Assembly (NCBI GenBank): GCA_035301985.1
Contig: DATGTE010000036.1
Coordinates: 1 to 47,518 of the forward strand
Direction of reading: 5' to 3'
From: DASUXY01 sp035301985
Lineage (GTDB): Bacteria; Bacillota; Bacilli; Bacillales; Amphibacillaceae
Length of the DNA: 47,518 bases
Under the pieces are notes generated by a model. The model had not been told where the DNA came from. It saw nothing but the letters and a program-made list of their open reading frames with translations, and did not search any database. A program made the translations under genes and the position numbers. Every line of letters starts with the position of its first letter. The first letter of the stretch is position 1. Shown in pieces: positions 1-8,998 of this stretch.

Positions 1-133
1 CCTCATTGTATAACTTCGTTTTTCTATTTCTATTTGGTGGCGTCAATCCACCAGCTTGCGGGTTATGAACTCTATACTTTATCTCTCTCGATTTTGTCTC
101 ATAACGAATCCCTTATCGGTCATATGCTTTGTA

Positions 134-1087
134 TTACAAACATGCGACATCAATACCTCTCTCATAAATCTCTCCAGGAGAGTTTACAGGTGCCAATGGA
201 TTAATGGATACTAGAGGCTCTTCAGCGGAGGTGGCAACTTTCCCTGCTTTATTAACAGTCTCCTTAACCTTATCCGAACGTTTGTGATTTTTGATGAATT
301 GGATGTAATGGATGGTATACTGGCCTTGACATTTTTCGCATCACCACCAACTGTTCTTACATTTTTCTTCACAGTCACTGTTGCTTTTTCCACATTTTTA
401 GCCTGTGAACCTTTATTAAAAACCCGATCTGTCACTGCTTTATATACTTCTTTATTCTTGACGTCTTTTCACACTAAAGTTGGGAATCGATACAGCTCCA
501 TTCTTAAACGTTGCATCCATATAATCTATATAGCTTTCCATCGTTGCTATATTTTCCGATATCGGATCTAATGCACTCGTTTGATTTGCATCGAGATGAT
601 GTAATTGTTCCACAACTTCGCGAATATTGTTTTTTGCAGCATAAATAGAGTGATCAAATTCACTTATATTGAGAGGTGGTAGAGAAACAAGATCTGAAAC
701 CTTCGTCATAGCTTGATTGGCTTGATGTACGACATCTGTGGTCCATTCAAGCGATTGATTAAGGCCTCGACTGACCTCATGTTCGATAAAGCCTTGGTGG
801 ATAAAGCCGTCTGGACTTGGTTCATATGCTTTAATATCACTTTTAATCTTTGTTAATAAAGATGTGTAATCCGTTAATGATTGATGTAAAAAAATTAAAA
901 ATGGTTGATGGACTTTATCAAAAAATGAACGAATGGACTCCCCCGCTTTTCCTTTTAATGCTTCTTCTTGATTGACAAGATCCCGTACACCTCTTTGCAT
1001 AGCGGATATTTTTGCTTGTGTTTCTGTTATTTCTTGAAGAATAGTTTGAATGCCATCAAATATACTTTTAACATCTAATACTTTCAC
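134..1087 (-). pseudogene. LXG-domain polymorphic toxin, frameshifted
   Basis: The gene starts at GTG 1087 behind AAAGGGG. The first 211 residues read as a typical LXG domain (start MKVLDVKSIFDGIQ; 'SLTDY', 'EPSPDGFI' and 'LVSLPPLN' are family hallmarks), the type VII secretion targeting region of Bacillus toxins. After residue ~203 the frame stops at 452-454, but removing one A from the AAAA run near 471-474 restores a sensible reading (KDVKNKEVYKAVTDRVFNKG), which runs on to about 250. There a second shift is needed to reach 'DKVKETVNKAGKVATS' and a stop at 134-136. With two frameshifts it is called a pseudogene. The toxic C-terminal domain cannot be identified; sequencing error is possible but would have to have happened twice. 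Confidence 0.75.
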
Positions 1088-1141
1088 GTTTATCCCCTTT
1101 CAACGTAGACTCATTGAAACGGTATCCTTCTCTCATAGATG

Positions 1142-1426
1142 TTAATCTTGCTGTGAGTGTATTTGTGATGATAACGCTTCGTCTGTTTCTATCATTGTAT
1201 TAATCGATTGATTCACCATATGAATATGTTGTGAAAGTTGCGATTGATACTGCGATATCAATTCCTTGTAGGCCGTATTCACCTCATTCAATACCTCAAT
1301 GAATTGCAATTGATTGTTGCCTGTTAAACCTTCGAATTGCGGAGGCTCAAAATCGTGAACCGTTTCCTTTAACGTTCCAAGCGATTCTTTAGCTTGTGAC
1401 GGGTCAATTTTAATTTCTCCAGACAT
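1142..1426 (-). CDS. DUF5344 (YxiC/YwqI-like) LXG-toxin accessory protein
   Basis: A 94-residue, helix-rich acidic protein beginning MSGEIKIDPSQAKESLG. It has no signal peptide or membrane segment. Size, the 'EIKID' start, the central 'FEGLTGNNQLQFIEVLNEVN' stretch and the C-terminal 'METD/IETDEALSSQI' type ending match the YxiC/YwqI family encoded immediately upstream of LXG toxins. In Bacillus LXG loci such proteins bind the LXG helices and help present the toxin to the type VII secretion machine (family knowledge). It lies between the DUF5082 and LXG genes in the usual order. It is the only intact member of the module, so it may be a leftover without a working partner. Confidence 0.75.
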   Translation of the reverse strand: MSGEIKIDPSQAKESLGTLKETVHDFEPPQFEGLTGNNQLQFIEVLNEVNTAYKELISQYQSQLSQHIHMVNQSINTMIETDEALSSQIHSQQD

Positions 1427-1463
1427 TTAACGTGACACTTCCCTTCGTTGCTCACTTATAAGA

Positions 1464-1862
1464 TCATTTTAAGTGATATAATCTATTTCTCTGCGCATAT
1501 AAAGAACTTTCAGCATTTGAAATGGCTAATCTTGTTGCATTGATTTGTTGTTTAATTGTTATAATCGATTCACTCAGTCGCCTCTGTAATGAAATGTAGC
1601 TTTGTTTGATTTCATTATTCCTAAAGCAGTCAAAGTGTTGGGATAAATGCCCATGCCACGTATCCGGTGTTAAGAGTGGATCGCATATCATATGCTGTGA
1701 TTGGAATAGTCCATTTTCATATTCGACTCATTCACGGTATACTTGCTCCAATCGCTGAAGATCTTCATCATATTGAACGAATTGTCTTGATAACATTTGG
1801 ATCGATGATTCAACGGATGACTTTGCACGTAATGACTGAGATAAATCGTCTAATAAAGACAT
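1464..1862 (-). pseudogene. DUF5082 (YxiB/YwqH-like) protein gene with in-frame stop
   Basis: ATG at 1862 follows AAGAGG at good spacing. The reading MSLLDDLSQSLRAK... continues for 44 codons to TGA at 1728-1730, then goes on in the same frame for another 87 codons: 'VEYENGLFQSQHM', 'LLTPDTWHGHLSQHFDCFR' and so on. The 'TWxG..A..FD.FR' section and the following coiled coil are typical of DUF5082, the first gene of LXG operons. The single nonsense codon in an otherwise continuous frame marks it as inactivated, unless the stop is a sequencing error. It belongs to the same decaying module as the LXG gene. Confidence 0.75.
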
Positions 1863-1972
1863 CGTACCATACCTCTTTTCGCCTTTTATCACGCAATGAT
1901 TTGTTCTCTTTTTACTAAATTATCATCATTGGTCCATATTTTGAACCCCGTACGACAAAGGACCACTACAAA

Positions 1973-2007
1973 TAAAAAACGCCCTTTCCTTTTTACAAGA
2001 AAGAGCG
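1973..2007 (-). terminator. Intrinsic terminator after the ytoA-like gene
   Basis: On the minus strand GCTCTTTC and GAAAGGGC form an 8-bp stem with one G-U pair, followed by GTTTTTTAT. It lies about 95 bases beyond the stop of the carbonic-anhydrase-like gene and separates it from the LXG module. Confidence 0.7.
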
Positions 2008-2102
2008 GGAACGTATGATGATTAGCCATTCATCGTTACCAATGAAGTACAGAAACGTCTGTACAACAAAAAATAGACCGAAATATTAGAAAATATGACG
2101 CT

Positions 2103-2651
2103 TTATAACGCGTTGCACTCCTCTCTCTCGATCTTCTCAAAAATCTCCTTCTGTTGGTATTCTTGGCCGTTTCGAGCATACGTTTCAATTGTTTCTTCAA
2201 TCATTTGTAGATCTCGATCGGTTAACGTACGAACGACTTTTCCAGGAGAACCAAGAACGAGTGAACGTGGTGGGATCACTTTGCCTGATGGCACGAGCGT
2301 ATTTGCGCCAATAATGGAATACTCTCCGATCTCTGCACCGTCTAACACCGTTGCCCCCATCCCGACGAGAACACCTTTTTTCAACGTACACCCATGCACA
2401 ATCGCATGATGCCCGATGGATACTTCGTCCTCGAGAGTGAGAGGAAAACCTTCGTATAAATGACACATCGTATTTTCTTGAATATTGCAACGCTGACCAA
2501 TGCGAATCGGTCCCTCATCTCCCCGTAAGACAACATTGAACCAAATGCTCGAATACGCACCGATTTCCACATTGCCAATCACACGAGCCCCATCTGCTAT
2601 AAAAGCCGTTTCATGAATCGTCGGTGAATGATCTTTATAGCGATAAATCAT
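2103..2651 (-). CDS. ytoA: Gamma-carbonic-anhydrase-like hexapeptide protein (YtoA/YrdA/PaaY type)
   Basis: 182 residues, built of hexapeptide repeats that fold into a left-handed beta helix (residues ~12-135: 'IADGARVIGNVEIGAYSSIW', 'VLVGMGATVLDGAEIG'). The three expected metal-binding histidines of the gamma class are present: H64 (CHLYEG), H81 and H86 (GHHAIVHG). The short helical C-terminus is usual. ATG 2651 follows AAGGAGAG. Family members are trimers that bind Zn or Fe at subunit interfaces; many lack measurable carbonic anhydrase activity, so the reaction here is uncertain. It is monocistronic with its own terminator. Confidence 0.85.
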   Translation of the reverse strand: MIYRYKDHSPTIHETAFIADGARVIGNVEIGAYSSIWFNVVLRGDEGPIRIGQRCNIQENTMCHLYEGFPLTLEDEVSIGHHAIVHGCTLKKGVLVGMGATVLDGAEIGEYSIIGANTLVPSGKVIPPRSLVLGSPGKVVRTLTDRDLQMIEETIETYARNGQEYQQKEIFEKIEREECNAL

Positions 2652-2982
2652 ACCATCTCTCCTTCAGCAAATTTTGGTTCATATTATCAAATAAGACTGA
2701 TTTTTTCAACAATTTCATCTGTAAAGCCATTGATTGCCCTACCGTACAATGCGAATCCATCTCAATAATCGGACATCGTAGGCCTCATTTTTACCATAGT
2801 AATCTATTAGACGCTTTCCCATCGAAACATCACGAAAACTGTTGGAATAGCATTGTCAACATTCAATTCCCATGATATGATAGGTGTGGAATTATTGTGA
2901 AAATTTAATTATCAAAGCGTATATAACTTATGAAAATGTGGCGTTTTTTTATACAGGTAAAGAATGAACAAGGAGGATACAT
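2652..2982. other. Intergenic region between divergent genes
   Basis: 331 bases of AT-rich sequence between the ytoA-like gene (minus) and the OFA transporter (plus). It should hold both promoters. For the transporter a weak candidate is TTGTGA near 2893 with TATATAA near 2921, but the spacing is poor. No ORF, repeat or RNA motif was recognised. Confidence 0.4.
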
Positions 2983-4242
2983 ATGCAAAAGGGGAAAAAC
3001 CGTTGGCTCATCGCTGCATCTGCAGTCGGTATCCATATTTCAATCGGATCTGCCTATGCGTGGAGTGTTTTTACCAATCCACTAGCTGACCAATATGGGT
3101 GGGATACGACGCAAATTTCGCTTGCTTTTAGCCTGGCTATCTTTTTTTTAGGGACATCTGCGGCTTTTATGGGGCGATTCGTTGAGCGAAAAGGTCCAAA
3201 AACATCTGGCATGATTGCTGCTCTATTTTTTGGCGTCGGCGTAGCGGGATCAGGCTTAGCAACAAGCTTGCAATCATTATCTTTACTATATTTATTTTAC
3301 GGTGTCATCGGTGGAATTGGATTAGGCATCGGTTATATCGCACCGGTATCCACACTTGTTAAATGGTTCCCCGATCGTCGTGGACTTGCAACGGGACTTG
3401 CGATTATGGGTTTTGGATTCGCTGCACTTTTAAGTGGCCCAGCTGCTGCTCACCTCATTCAAATAGTCGGTATATCGCCTACATTTTATATATTAGGTGC
3501 TGTTTATTTTACCGTCATGATCCTCTCTTCTCAATATTTAGAGCCACCTCCTGAAGGTTGGGTGCCAAAAGGGTTTATCGAAAAGCAACAAAATGGACAA
3601 GTCAAAGTAAAACAAGACCTTTCCCAACTTACAGCAAATGAAGCGATTAAAACACGACGGTTCTGGATGCTATGGATCATGCTATTCATAAATATTACGT
3701 GTGGGATTGCGATTCTCGCAGTGGCTTCACCGATGGCACAAGAGGTTACTGGGATGACAGCACTCGCTGCGGCGACGATGGTCGGTCTTTTAGGCTTATT
3801 TAATGGAGGAGGGAGACTCGGTTGGGCGTCATTATCTGACTATATCGGTCGTCCTAATGTGTATACAGCGTTTTTTGTCATTCAAATCATCGCATTTTTT
3901 ATGTTGCCATTTGCGACAAACCCAATCTTTTTTCAAATATTGCTATTTGCCATCATGACTTGTTACGGCGGAGGATTTGCGACGATTCCAGCTTATATTG
4001 GTGACATATTCGGAACAAAACAACTCGGAGCCATTCACGGTTATATTTTAACAGCGTGGGCAATGGCAGGTATAGCTGGACCGATTCTCCTATCATTCAT
4101 TTACGATACGACGAATAGTTATAATCGTACAATGATGATTTTTGGAGGTTTGTTTATCATAGCGTTCGGCGTCTCCTTATGGATTCGACGAGACATTAAA
4201 CAGTTACAGGAAAAACAACAAAAGCAACCCGTGGCCAATTGA
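2983..4242 (+). CDS. OFA-family MFS carboxylate transporter (oxalate/formate antiporter type)
   Basis: 419 residues with twelve predicted membrane helices. The first helix carries the family signature 'GSAYAWSVFTNPL', followed by 'ERKGPKTSG' (loop 2-3, MFS motif A variant) and 'YGVIGGIGLGIGY'. A central cytoplasmic loop (~residues 195-225) separates the two six-helix halves; the second half contains 'GGRLGWASLSDYIGRP'. The start ATG is set by a strong AAGGAGG 7 bases upstream. OFA transporters move small carboxylates such as oxalate, formate or lactate; the substrate is not readable from sequence. The next genes encode a formate-dehydrogenase-like molybdoenzyme and FdhD, which makes formate or another C1/C2 acid a reasonable guess. 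Confidence 0.85.
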   Translation: MQKGKNRWLIAASAVGIHISIGSAYAWSVFTNPLADQYGWDTTQISLAFSLAIFFLGTSAAFMGRFVERKGPKTSGMIAALFFGVGVAGSGLATSLQSLSLLYLFYGVIGGIGLGIGYIAPVSTLVKWFPDRRGLATGLAIMGFGFAALLSGPAAAHLIQIVGISPTFYILGAVYFTVMILSSQYLEPPPEGWVPKGFIEKQQNGQVKVKQDLSQLTANEAIKTRRFWMLWIMLFINITCGIAILAVASPMAQEVTGMTALAAATMVGLLGLFNGGGRLGWASLSDYIGRPNVYTAFFVIQIIAFFMLPFATNPIFFQILLFAIMTCYGGGFATIPAYIGDIFGTKQLGAIHGYILTAWAMAGIAGPILLSFIYDTTNSYNRTMMIFGGLFIIAFGVSLWIRRDIKQLQEKQQKQPVAN

Positions 4243-4386
4243 TCTCCCGTTACACCGAAGTCGCAAACGTAAAGCCGATAACCTCCTTGAAGAAGTGACC
4301 GTTCGCTTTCTCTGTAAATACAAGCTCTTTATACGTTGATTACACATAGCACGCTTCAATTGATTCTATCTAATGGAGGGATGATA

Positions 4387-6738
4387 ATGGGAAACACAAA
4401 GCATACAGGGCCGATTCAATTACCAAAAAGGCCCGAACCAAGTCTGTGGGCGAGTAAAGTGCCATTTGGGTTAGGTAAAGTAAAACCTCACCATATTCGC
4501 GATATGCTAAAAGTCGTTTGGGAGAACAAAGACAATCTCCCCTATGCAACGCGGATTTTGACACAAGGGGTTTGTGATGGATGTGCCCTTGGAGTACAAG
4601 GATTAAAAGACCAAACCTTAAAAGGACCTCACTTATGTATGACCCGACTAAACGTACTTCGTTTAAGTACAATGAAAGCGATGAAACAAGAGAACGTCCA
4701 TGCTGACATCGATAAGCTTCGTAAACTGAGCAGTACCGAACTTCGTCAACTTGGACGAATCCCTTACCCATTGATCCGACGGCCCGGTGAGCAATCATTT
4801 AGCCGGATTACATGGGACGAAGCACTGGATACAATTGCTAACAAAATGAAAGCGCTTACCCCTAAGCAATATGCTTTCTATTTAACCTCACGAGGGATTA
4901 CAAATGAATCGTACTACGTAGCGGGAAAAGTGGCTCGATTCCTCGGTACGAATCATATCGATAATTCTTCGCGAATTTGTCACTCTCCGTCCAAAACAGC
5001 ACTCACCCGTTCGGTTGGGATCGGTGCATCTAGCTGTAATTATAAAGACTGGATCGGTACAGATGTTCTCGTCTTCTGGGGATCCGTTGCAGCGAATAAT
5101 CAACCTGTCTCCACGAAATATATGTATGCAGCAAAACGAAAAGGAACAAAAATTATCATCATCAATCCCTATCACGAACCTTCAATGGATCATTACTGGA
5201 TCCCTTCGATTCCCGAATCCGCACTCTTTGGAACAAAAATAGCCGATGATGTCTATCAAGTGAACATAGGTGGCGATATCGCCTTCATGCACGGAATGAT
5301 GAAGCATTGGTTTCATATGGAAAAACAGGAATATGGCTCCGCGATCAACCATGAGTTTGTCGAAAAGCATGTAAACGGCTTTGACGCGTTGAAAGAACAA
5401 GTTTCAATGTACAACTGGGAGCAACTCGAAAAGTCATCCGGCTTGAAAAGAGAACGCATGATTGAGCTAGCGGAACTACTCGCTGAGGCTAAGTCAGCTG
5501 TCTTCGTCTGGTCCATGGGATTGACGATGCATCGTTTTGCTACTGACAATATTTCACAAGTCGCGAATCTCGCTTTATTACGTGGCTTTCTTGGACGAAA
5601 ACATTGTGGACTCATGCCGATTCGTGGCCATTCCGGTGTTCAAGGTTCAGGTGAAATGGGTGCGGACCCCTTTTCTCTTCCCGGTGGCCCAATGGATGAA
5701 GAAAATCGCCAGCGCGTTGAAGAAGTATGGAAGTTCGATATCCCTACGTGGCAAGGTGACATTGTCGGAGTGACGCTGGAAAACTCCTTACTTCCAGAAG
5801 ATCACGATCGTAAATTAAAACTATATTATATGTCAGGGGGAAATTTCCTCGAAACGATGCCAAACCCTGACTTTGTAAAGAAATGCTTAGAAAACGTTGA
5901 TATTCGCATCCATCAAGATATTATTTTCAATACGTCTACATTCGTTGATGCAAAAGAGGCGGTCATCATCCTACCAGCGATGACACGATACGAGCAACCC
6001 GGTGGCGGCACATCCACTTCAACCGAAAGGATGGTTTATTTTTCACCAGAGATCAAAGGACCACGCATTAAAGAAGCCCGCTCTGAATGGGAAATTTACG
6101 TAGACTTAGCTAAGCGAGTTAGGCCCGAACAAAGCCACTTAATCGATTTTCAAGATGCAGACGAGATTCGCAAAGAGATTGCCTTAGCTGCACCAAATTA
6201 TGACGGCATTCAGCACGTAAAGAAACGGGGTGATTTCTTTCAATGGGGAGGCGCTTGGTTATGTGAAGGCGGCATTTGTCCGACACCTGATGGGAAAGGC
6301 AACCTTATTCCCGTCGAGTTACCAGAACTGCGCAAACCAGAAGGCCATTTTTACGTATCCACACGACGTGGCAATCAGTTCAACTCGATGATTTATGATG
6401 AGAAAGATTCATTCAACGATGCGGACCGCTATGACGTATTAATAAACGAATGTGATGGGAAAAAACATGGCATTCAAAATAGAGATGCCGTCGTCGTCTA
6501 CAATAAATACGGAACTTTTACCGGCCGAGCACTCTTCGCTCCTGTCAAAAAAGGAAACATCTCCGTACACTGGCCGGAAGGAAATGCGATCATCCCGCAA
6601 GGCGTTTATGAAGCACATGCAGGGATCCCGGAGTACAATGCCGCCGTCATCGTCGAAAAGGCAGAAACGTTTTATGCGCAAAAAGATAAGCGGTATGTTG
6701 AAAAAAGGGTCCAAGAACTCGAAACTGAAATGAGTTAA
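4387..6738 (+). CDS. FdhF/YdeP-family molybdopterin oxidoreductase
   Basis: 783 residues from ATG 4387, chosen because GGAGGG lies six bases upstream (ATG 4381 is too close to it). The protein belongs to the bis-MGD molybdoenzyme superfamily. An N-terminal C63-x2-C66 and C84 give only three of the four cysteines expected for a [4Fe-4S] cluster, which is usual for the YdeP group. C198 in 'SSRICHSPS' sits where formate dehydrogenases carry the Mo-ligating Cys/Sec. The C-terminal molydopterin-dinucleotide-binding domain (~670-783) is present. There is no Tat signal, so it is cytoplasmic. It is not a proven formate dehydrogenase: E. coli YdeP is linked to acid resistance and its substrate is unsettled. 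fdhD follows 17 bases downstream, consistent with a need for Mo-cofactor sulfuration. Confidence 0.85.
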   Translation: MGNTKHTGPIQLPKRPEPSLWASKVPFGLGKVKPHHIRDMLKVVWENKDNLPYATRILTQGVCDGCALGVQGLKDQTLKGPHLCMTRLNVLRLSTMKAMKQENVHADIDKLRKLSSTELRQLGRIPYPLIRRPGEQSFSRITWDEALDTIANKMKALTPKQYAFYLTSRGITNESYYVAGKVARFLGTNHIDNSSRICHSPSKTALTRSVGIGASSCNYKDWIGTDVLVFWGSVAANNQPVSTKYMYAAKRKGTKIIIINPYHEPSMDHYWIPSIPESALFGTKIADDVYQVNIGGDIAFMHGMMKHWFHMEKQEYGSAINHEFVEKHVNGFDALKEQVSMYNWEQLEKSSGLKRERMIELAELLAEAKSAVFVWSMGLTMHRFATDNISQVANLALLRGFLGRKHCGLMPIRGHSGVQGSGEMGADPFSLPGGPMDEENRQRVEEVWKFDIPTWQGDIVGVTLENSLLPEDHDRKLKLYYMSGGNFLETMPNPDFVKKCLENVDIRIHQDIIFNTSTFVDAKEAVIILPAMTRYEQPGGGTSTSTERMVYFSPEIKGPRIKEARSEWEIYVDLAKRVRPEQSHLIDFQDADEIRKEIALAAPNYDGIQHVKKRGDFFQWGGAWLCEGGICPTPDGKGNLIPVELPELRKPEGHFYVSTRRGNQFNSMIYDEKDSFNDADRYDVLINECDGKKHGIQNRDAVVVYNKYGTFTGRALFAPVKKGNISVHWPEGNAIIPQGVYEAHAGIPEYNAAVIVEKAETFYAQKDKRYVEKRVQELETEMS

Positions 6739-6755
6739 GAAATGGGGGAGCACAT

Positions 6756-7562
6756 ATGGATGAAATGATTGAAAATGGTTGGAGAGTAATCCGATTCCAA
6801 GGAGATTCGTTTGCCCCAGACGATGAATGCATTGTCATCGAATCTCCCCTTACAATCATGTTAAACGGAGAAGAATTCGCTACGATCGTGTGCACACCGA
6901 CGAACATTCATGAACTGTTGGTCGGTTTCCTCGCCTCTGAAGGCATCATTCGCTTCTACGACGATATTAAAGATGTAACTATCGATCAACAGAAAGGCTT
7001 TGCCTATGTTGAATTACACAGAACTTTATCAGATATTCACAAACATCATTCGAAACGCTTTATCGGTTCATGCTGTGGGAAAAGTCGACAGCTTTACTTT
7101 ACTAGTGATGTCAAAACGGCTAAGACGATTACGAATCAGCTAACCATTACAGCACATCAATGTTATCATTTAATGACCACATTACAACAGCAATCAATTT
7201 CTTTCCAAAAAACAGGTGGTATTCACAATGCAGCCCTATGTACAGTAGATCACATCATCCTGACTCATACAGATATTGGTAGACATAATACACTGGATAA
7301 AATTTACGGTGACATTTTAATGAAACGAATCCCTTTAGCTGATAAGTTGATTGTCTTTAGTGGACGCGTATCCTCCGAAGTGTTGTTGAAGCTATCCAAA
7401 ATTGGCATCGGGCTTTTGCTATCCAAATCAGCGCCAACTGATTTAGCATTACAATTAGCACAAGACCTCGGCATTACCGTCATTGGTTTTCTTCGCAATC
7501 AGCAAATGAACGTGTACACACATCCGCAACGCATCCTTGAAGCCAATCAACTTTTATCATAA
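6756..7562 (+). CDS. fdhD: FdhD, sulfurtransferase for molybdenum cofactor activation
   Basis: 268 residues. FdhD passes sulfur from a cysteine desulfurase to the Mo-bis-MGD cofactor of formate dehydrogenase-type enzymes in the cytoplasm. The catalytic cysteine region is 'IGSCCGKSR' (C106, C107) and the conserved nucleotide/cofactor-binding motif 'HTDIGRHNTLDKIYGD' follows at ~175, then 'SGRVSSEVLLK'. Length is normal for the family. GGGGGAG lies 5 bases before ATG. It is 17 bases downstream of the YdeP-type enzyme, surely one transcript with it, and that enzyme is the likely client. Confidence 0.95.
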   Translation: MDEMIENGWRVIRFQGDSFAPDDECIVIESPLTIMLNGEEFATIVCTPTNIHELLVGFLASEGIIRFYDDIKDVTIDQQKGFAYVELHRTLSDIHKHHSKRFIGSCCGKSRQLYFTSDVKTAKTITNQLTITAHQCYHLMTTLQQQSISFQKTGGIHNAALCTVDHIILTHTDIGRHNTLDKIYGDILMKRIPLADKLIVFSGRVSSEVLLKLSKIGIGLLLSKSAPTDLALQLAQDLGITVIGFLRNQQMNVYTHPQRILEANQLLS

Positions 7563-7659
7563 ATAACCAACGTCTAAACTATCTCTCCTTCATACTAAAT
7601 GGATCCTCATTTGTAAGACTTTTTTCTTATAAACCTTTAATCCCATGCTCCTTTTTACT

Positions 7660-7731
7660 TATATATGGGGGTTTCCCCCTATATATATTCTCTTCAACCA
7701 TCGTTAAAATAGTACTTAGGAATGATACTAT
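7660..7731. promoter_or_regulatory. Two inverted repeats in the sqr upstream region
   Basis: At 7660-7688 a GGGGG-TTT-CCCCC core is flanked on both sides by alternating TA. At 7709-7731 the dyad ATAGTAC-N9-ATACTAT (6 of 7 positions symmetrical) overlaps or closely follows a possible -10 (TTAAAAT, 7704-7710). Neither has a T tract typical of a terminator. Both lie within 105 bases of the SQR start, so they are plausible operators for a sulfide- or redox-responsive repressor; that role is inference. Confidence 0.45.
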
Positions 7732-7763
7732 TTGGAAATGCTTACAAAGGGAGGAGCATGAAA

Positions 7764-8963
7764 ATGACTCAAACATTACATTCAAAAATTGTGGTTGTTG
7801 GCGCGGGAACCGGTGGCCTAACTGTTGCAGCACAACTGCTTAGACAGGCCCCCTACTTACATGGTGACCTTACCATCATTGATCCGAAAGAAGACCATTA
7901 CTACCAACCATTTTTCACATTAGTTGGTGCAGGCGATGCAACCTTGGAAGAAAGCGTTCGTAAACAAGAAACTCTCATTCCAGAAGGAGCGACATGGCTC
8001 CAAGAAGCTGTTACAGAGTTTATTCCAGATGAAAATGCCATACAAACCGATCACGATACACGTCTCACATATGATTATCTCGTCGTCGGTGCAGGATTTC
8101 AAATCAACTGGGATGGAGTGAAAGGATTAAAAGAAACAATCGGCAAAAATGGCGTATGCAGTAATTACTCAGAGGATTACGTGGAAAGCACATGGGAAAA
8201 CATTCGTACCTTTAATGGTGGAAAAGCTATTTTTACCCAACCGAGTTCACCTATAAAATGCGCGGGAGCCCCACAGAAAATCATGTATTTGGCTGACGAA
8301 TACTTTCGAAAATCAGGTGTACGTCACAAATCCAACATTGAGTTCGTCTCAGGAATGGATGACTTATTCCCTGTTAAGCACTATTATCCAGCATTAAAAG
8401 AATTAGTTAAGGAAAAAGACATCGATGAGACGTATTTTATGGACTTAGTTGAAATCGATGGTCCAAACCAAAAAGCGACCTTTAAACACGTCGATCATGA
8501 AGAAACGATTACGAGGGACTTCGACATGATTCACGTCACCCCGCCGATGGGCCCCCCTTCCTTTATCGCGAACAGTCCCATTGCTGATGAAGTAGGTTGG
8601 GTTGATCTTGACATGTATACATTGCGACATACAACATATACAAATATTTTTGGTGTTGGTGATTGTACAAGCTTACCAACCTCACGAACAGGAGCCGCAA
8701 TTCGAAAGCAAGCCCCTGTCGTTGTCGAGAACTTACTCGCATTACTACATGATAAAGAAATGACAGCAACGTATGACGGTTACTCCTCTTGCCCAGTCGT
8801 AACCGGATACGATACCGTCATGTTAGCTGAATTCGTATACGGTTATGAAGCGGAAGAATCATTCCCATTCGACCAACGCAAAATGAGAAAAAGCATGTTC
8901 TTAATGAAAAAGTATGCTCTTCCGATGATGTATTGGAACGGAATGTTAAAAGGCACGATGTAA
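7764..8963 (+). CDS. sqr: Sulfide:quinone oxidoreductase, type II
   Basis: 399 residues from ATG 7764 (GGGAGG is 9 bases upstream; ATG 7758 would be only 3 away). FAD-binding 'VVVGAGTGGLTVAAQL' at ~10-25, 'YLVVGAGFQINW' at ~105, and the second FAD contact 'IFGVGDCTSLP' at ~295. Type II hallmarks are C166 in 'PIKCAGAPQK' and C343 in 'SSCPVVTGY', the redox-active pair that oxidises sulfide to persulfide. The C-terminal helices (~370-399, aromatic and Met-rich) would dip into the membrane to deliver electrons to menaquinone. The enzyme probably serves sulfide detoxification. It forms an operon with the DUF1641 gene 35 bases downstream, ended by a strong terminator. Confidence 0.9.
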   Translation: MTQTLHSKIVVVGAGTGGLTVAAQLLRQAPYLHGDLTIIDPKEDHYYQPFFTLVGAGDATLEESVRKQETLIPEGATWLQEAVTEFIPDENAIQTDHDTRLTYDYLVVGAGFQINWDGVKGLKETIGKNGVCSNYSEDYVESTWENIRTFNGGKAIFTQPSSPIKCAGAPQKIMYLADEYFRKSGVRHKSNIEFVSGMDDLFPVKHYYPALKELVKEKDIDETYFMDLVEIDGPNQKATFKHVDHEETITRDFDMIHVTPPMGPPSFIANSPIADEVGWVDLDMYTLRHTTYTNIFGVGDCTSLPTSRTGAAIRKQAPVVVENLLALLHDKEMTATYDGYSSCPVVTGYDTVMLAEFVYGYEAEESFPFDQRKMRKSMFLMKKYALPMMYWNGMLKGTM

Positions 8964-8998
8964 GTGATGAAAATGATCGAAAGTGAGGCGAAATAAAT

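Noticed and set aside
7660..7688. Standard CsoR/CstR operator before sqr
   Set aside because: The order of G and C tracts is reversed relative to known sites, so only an unnamed dyad is reported.
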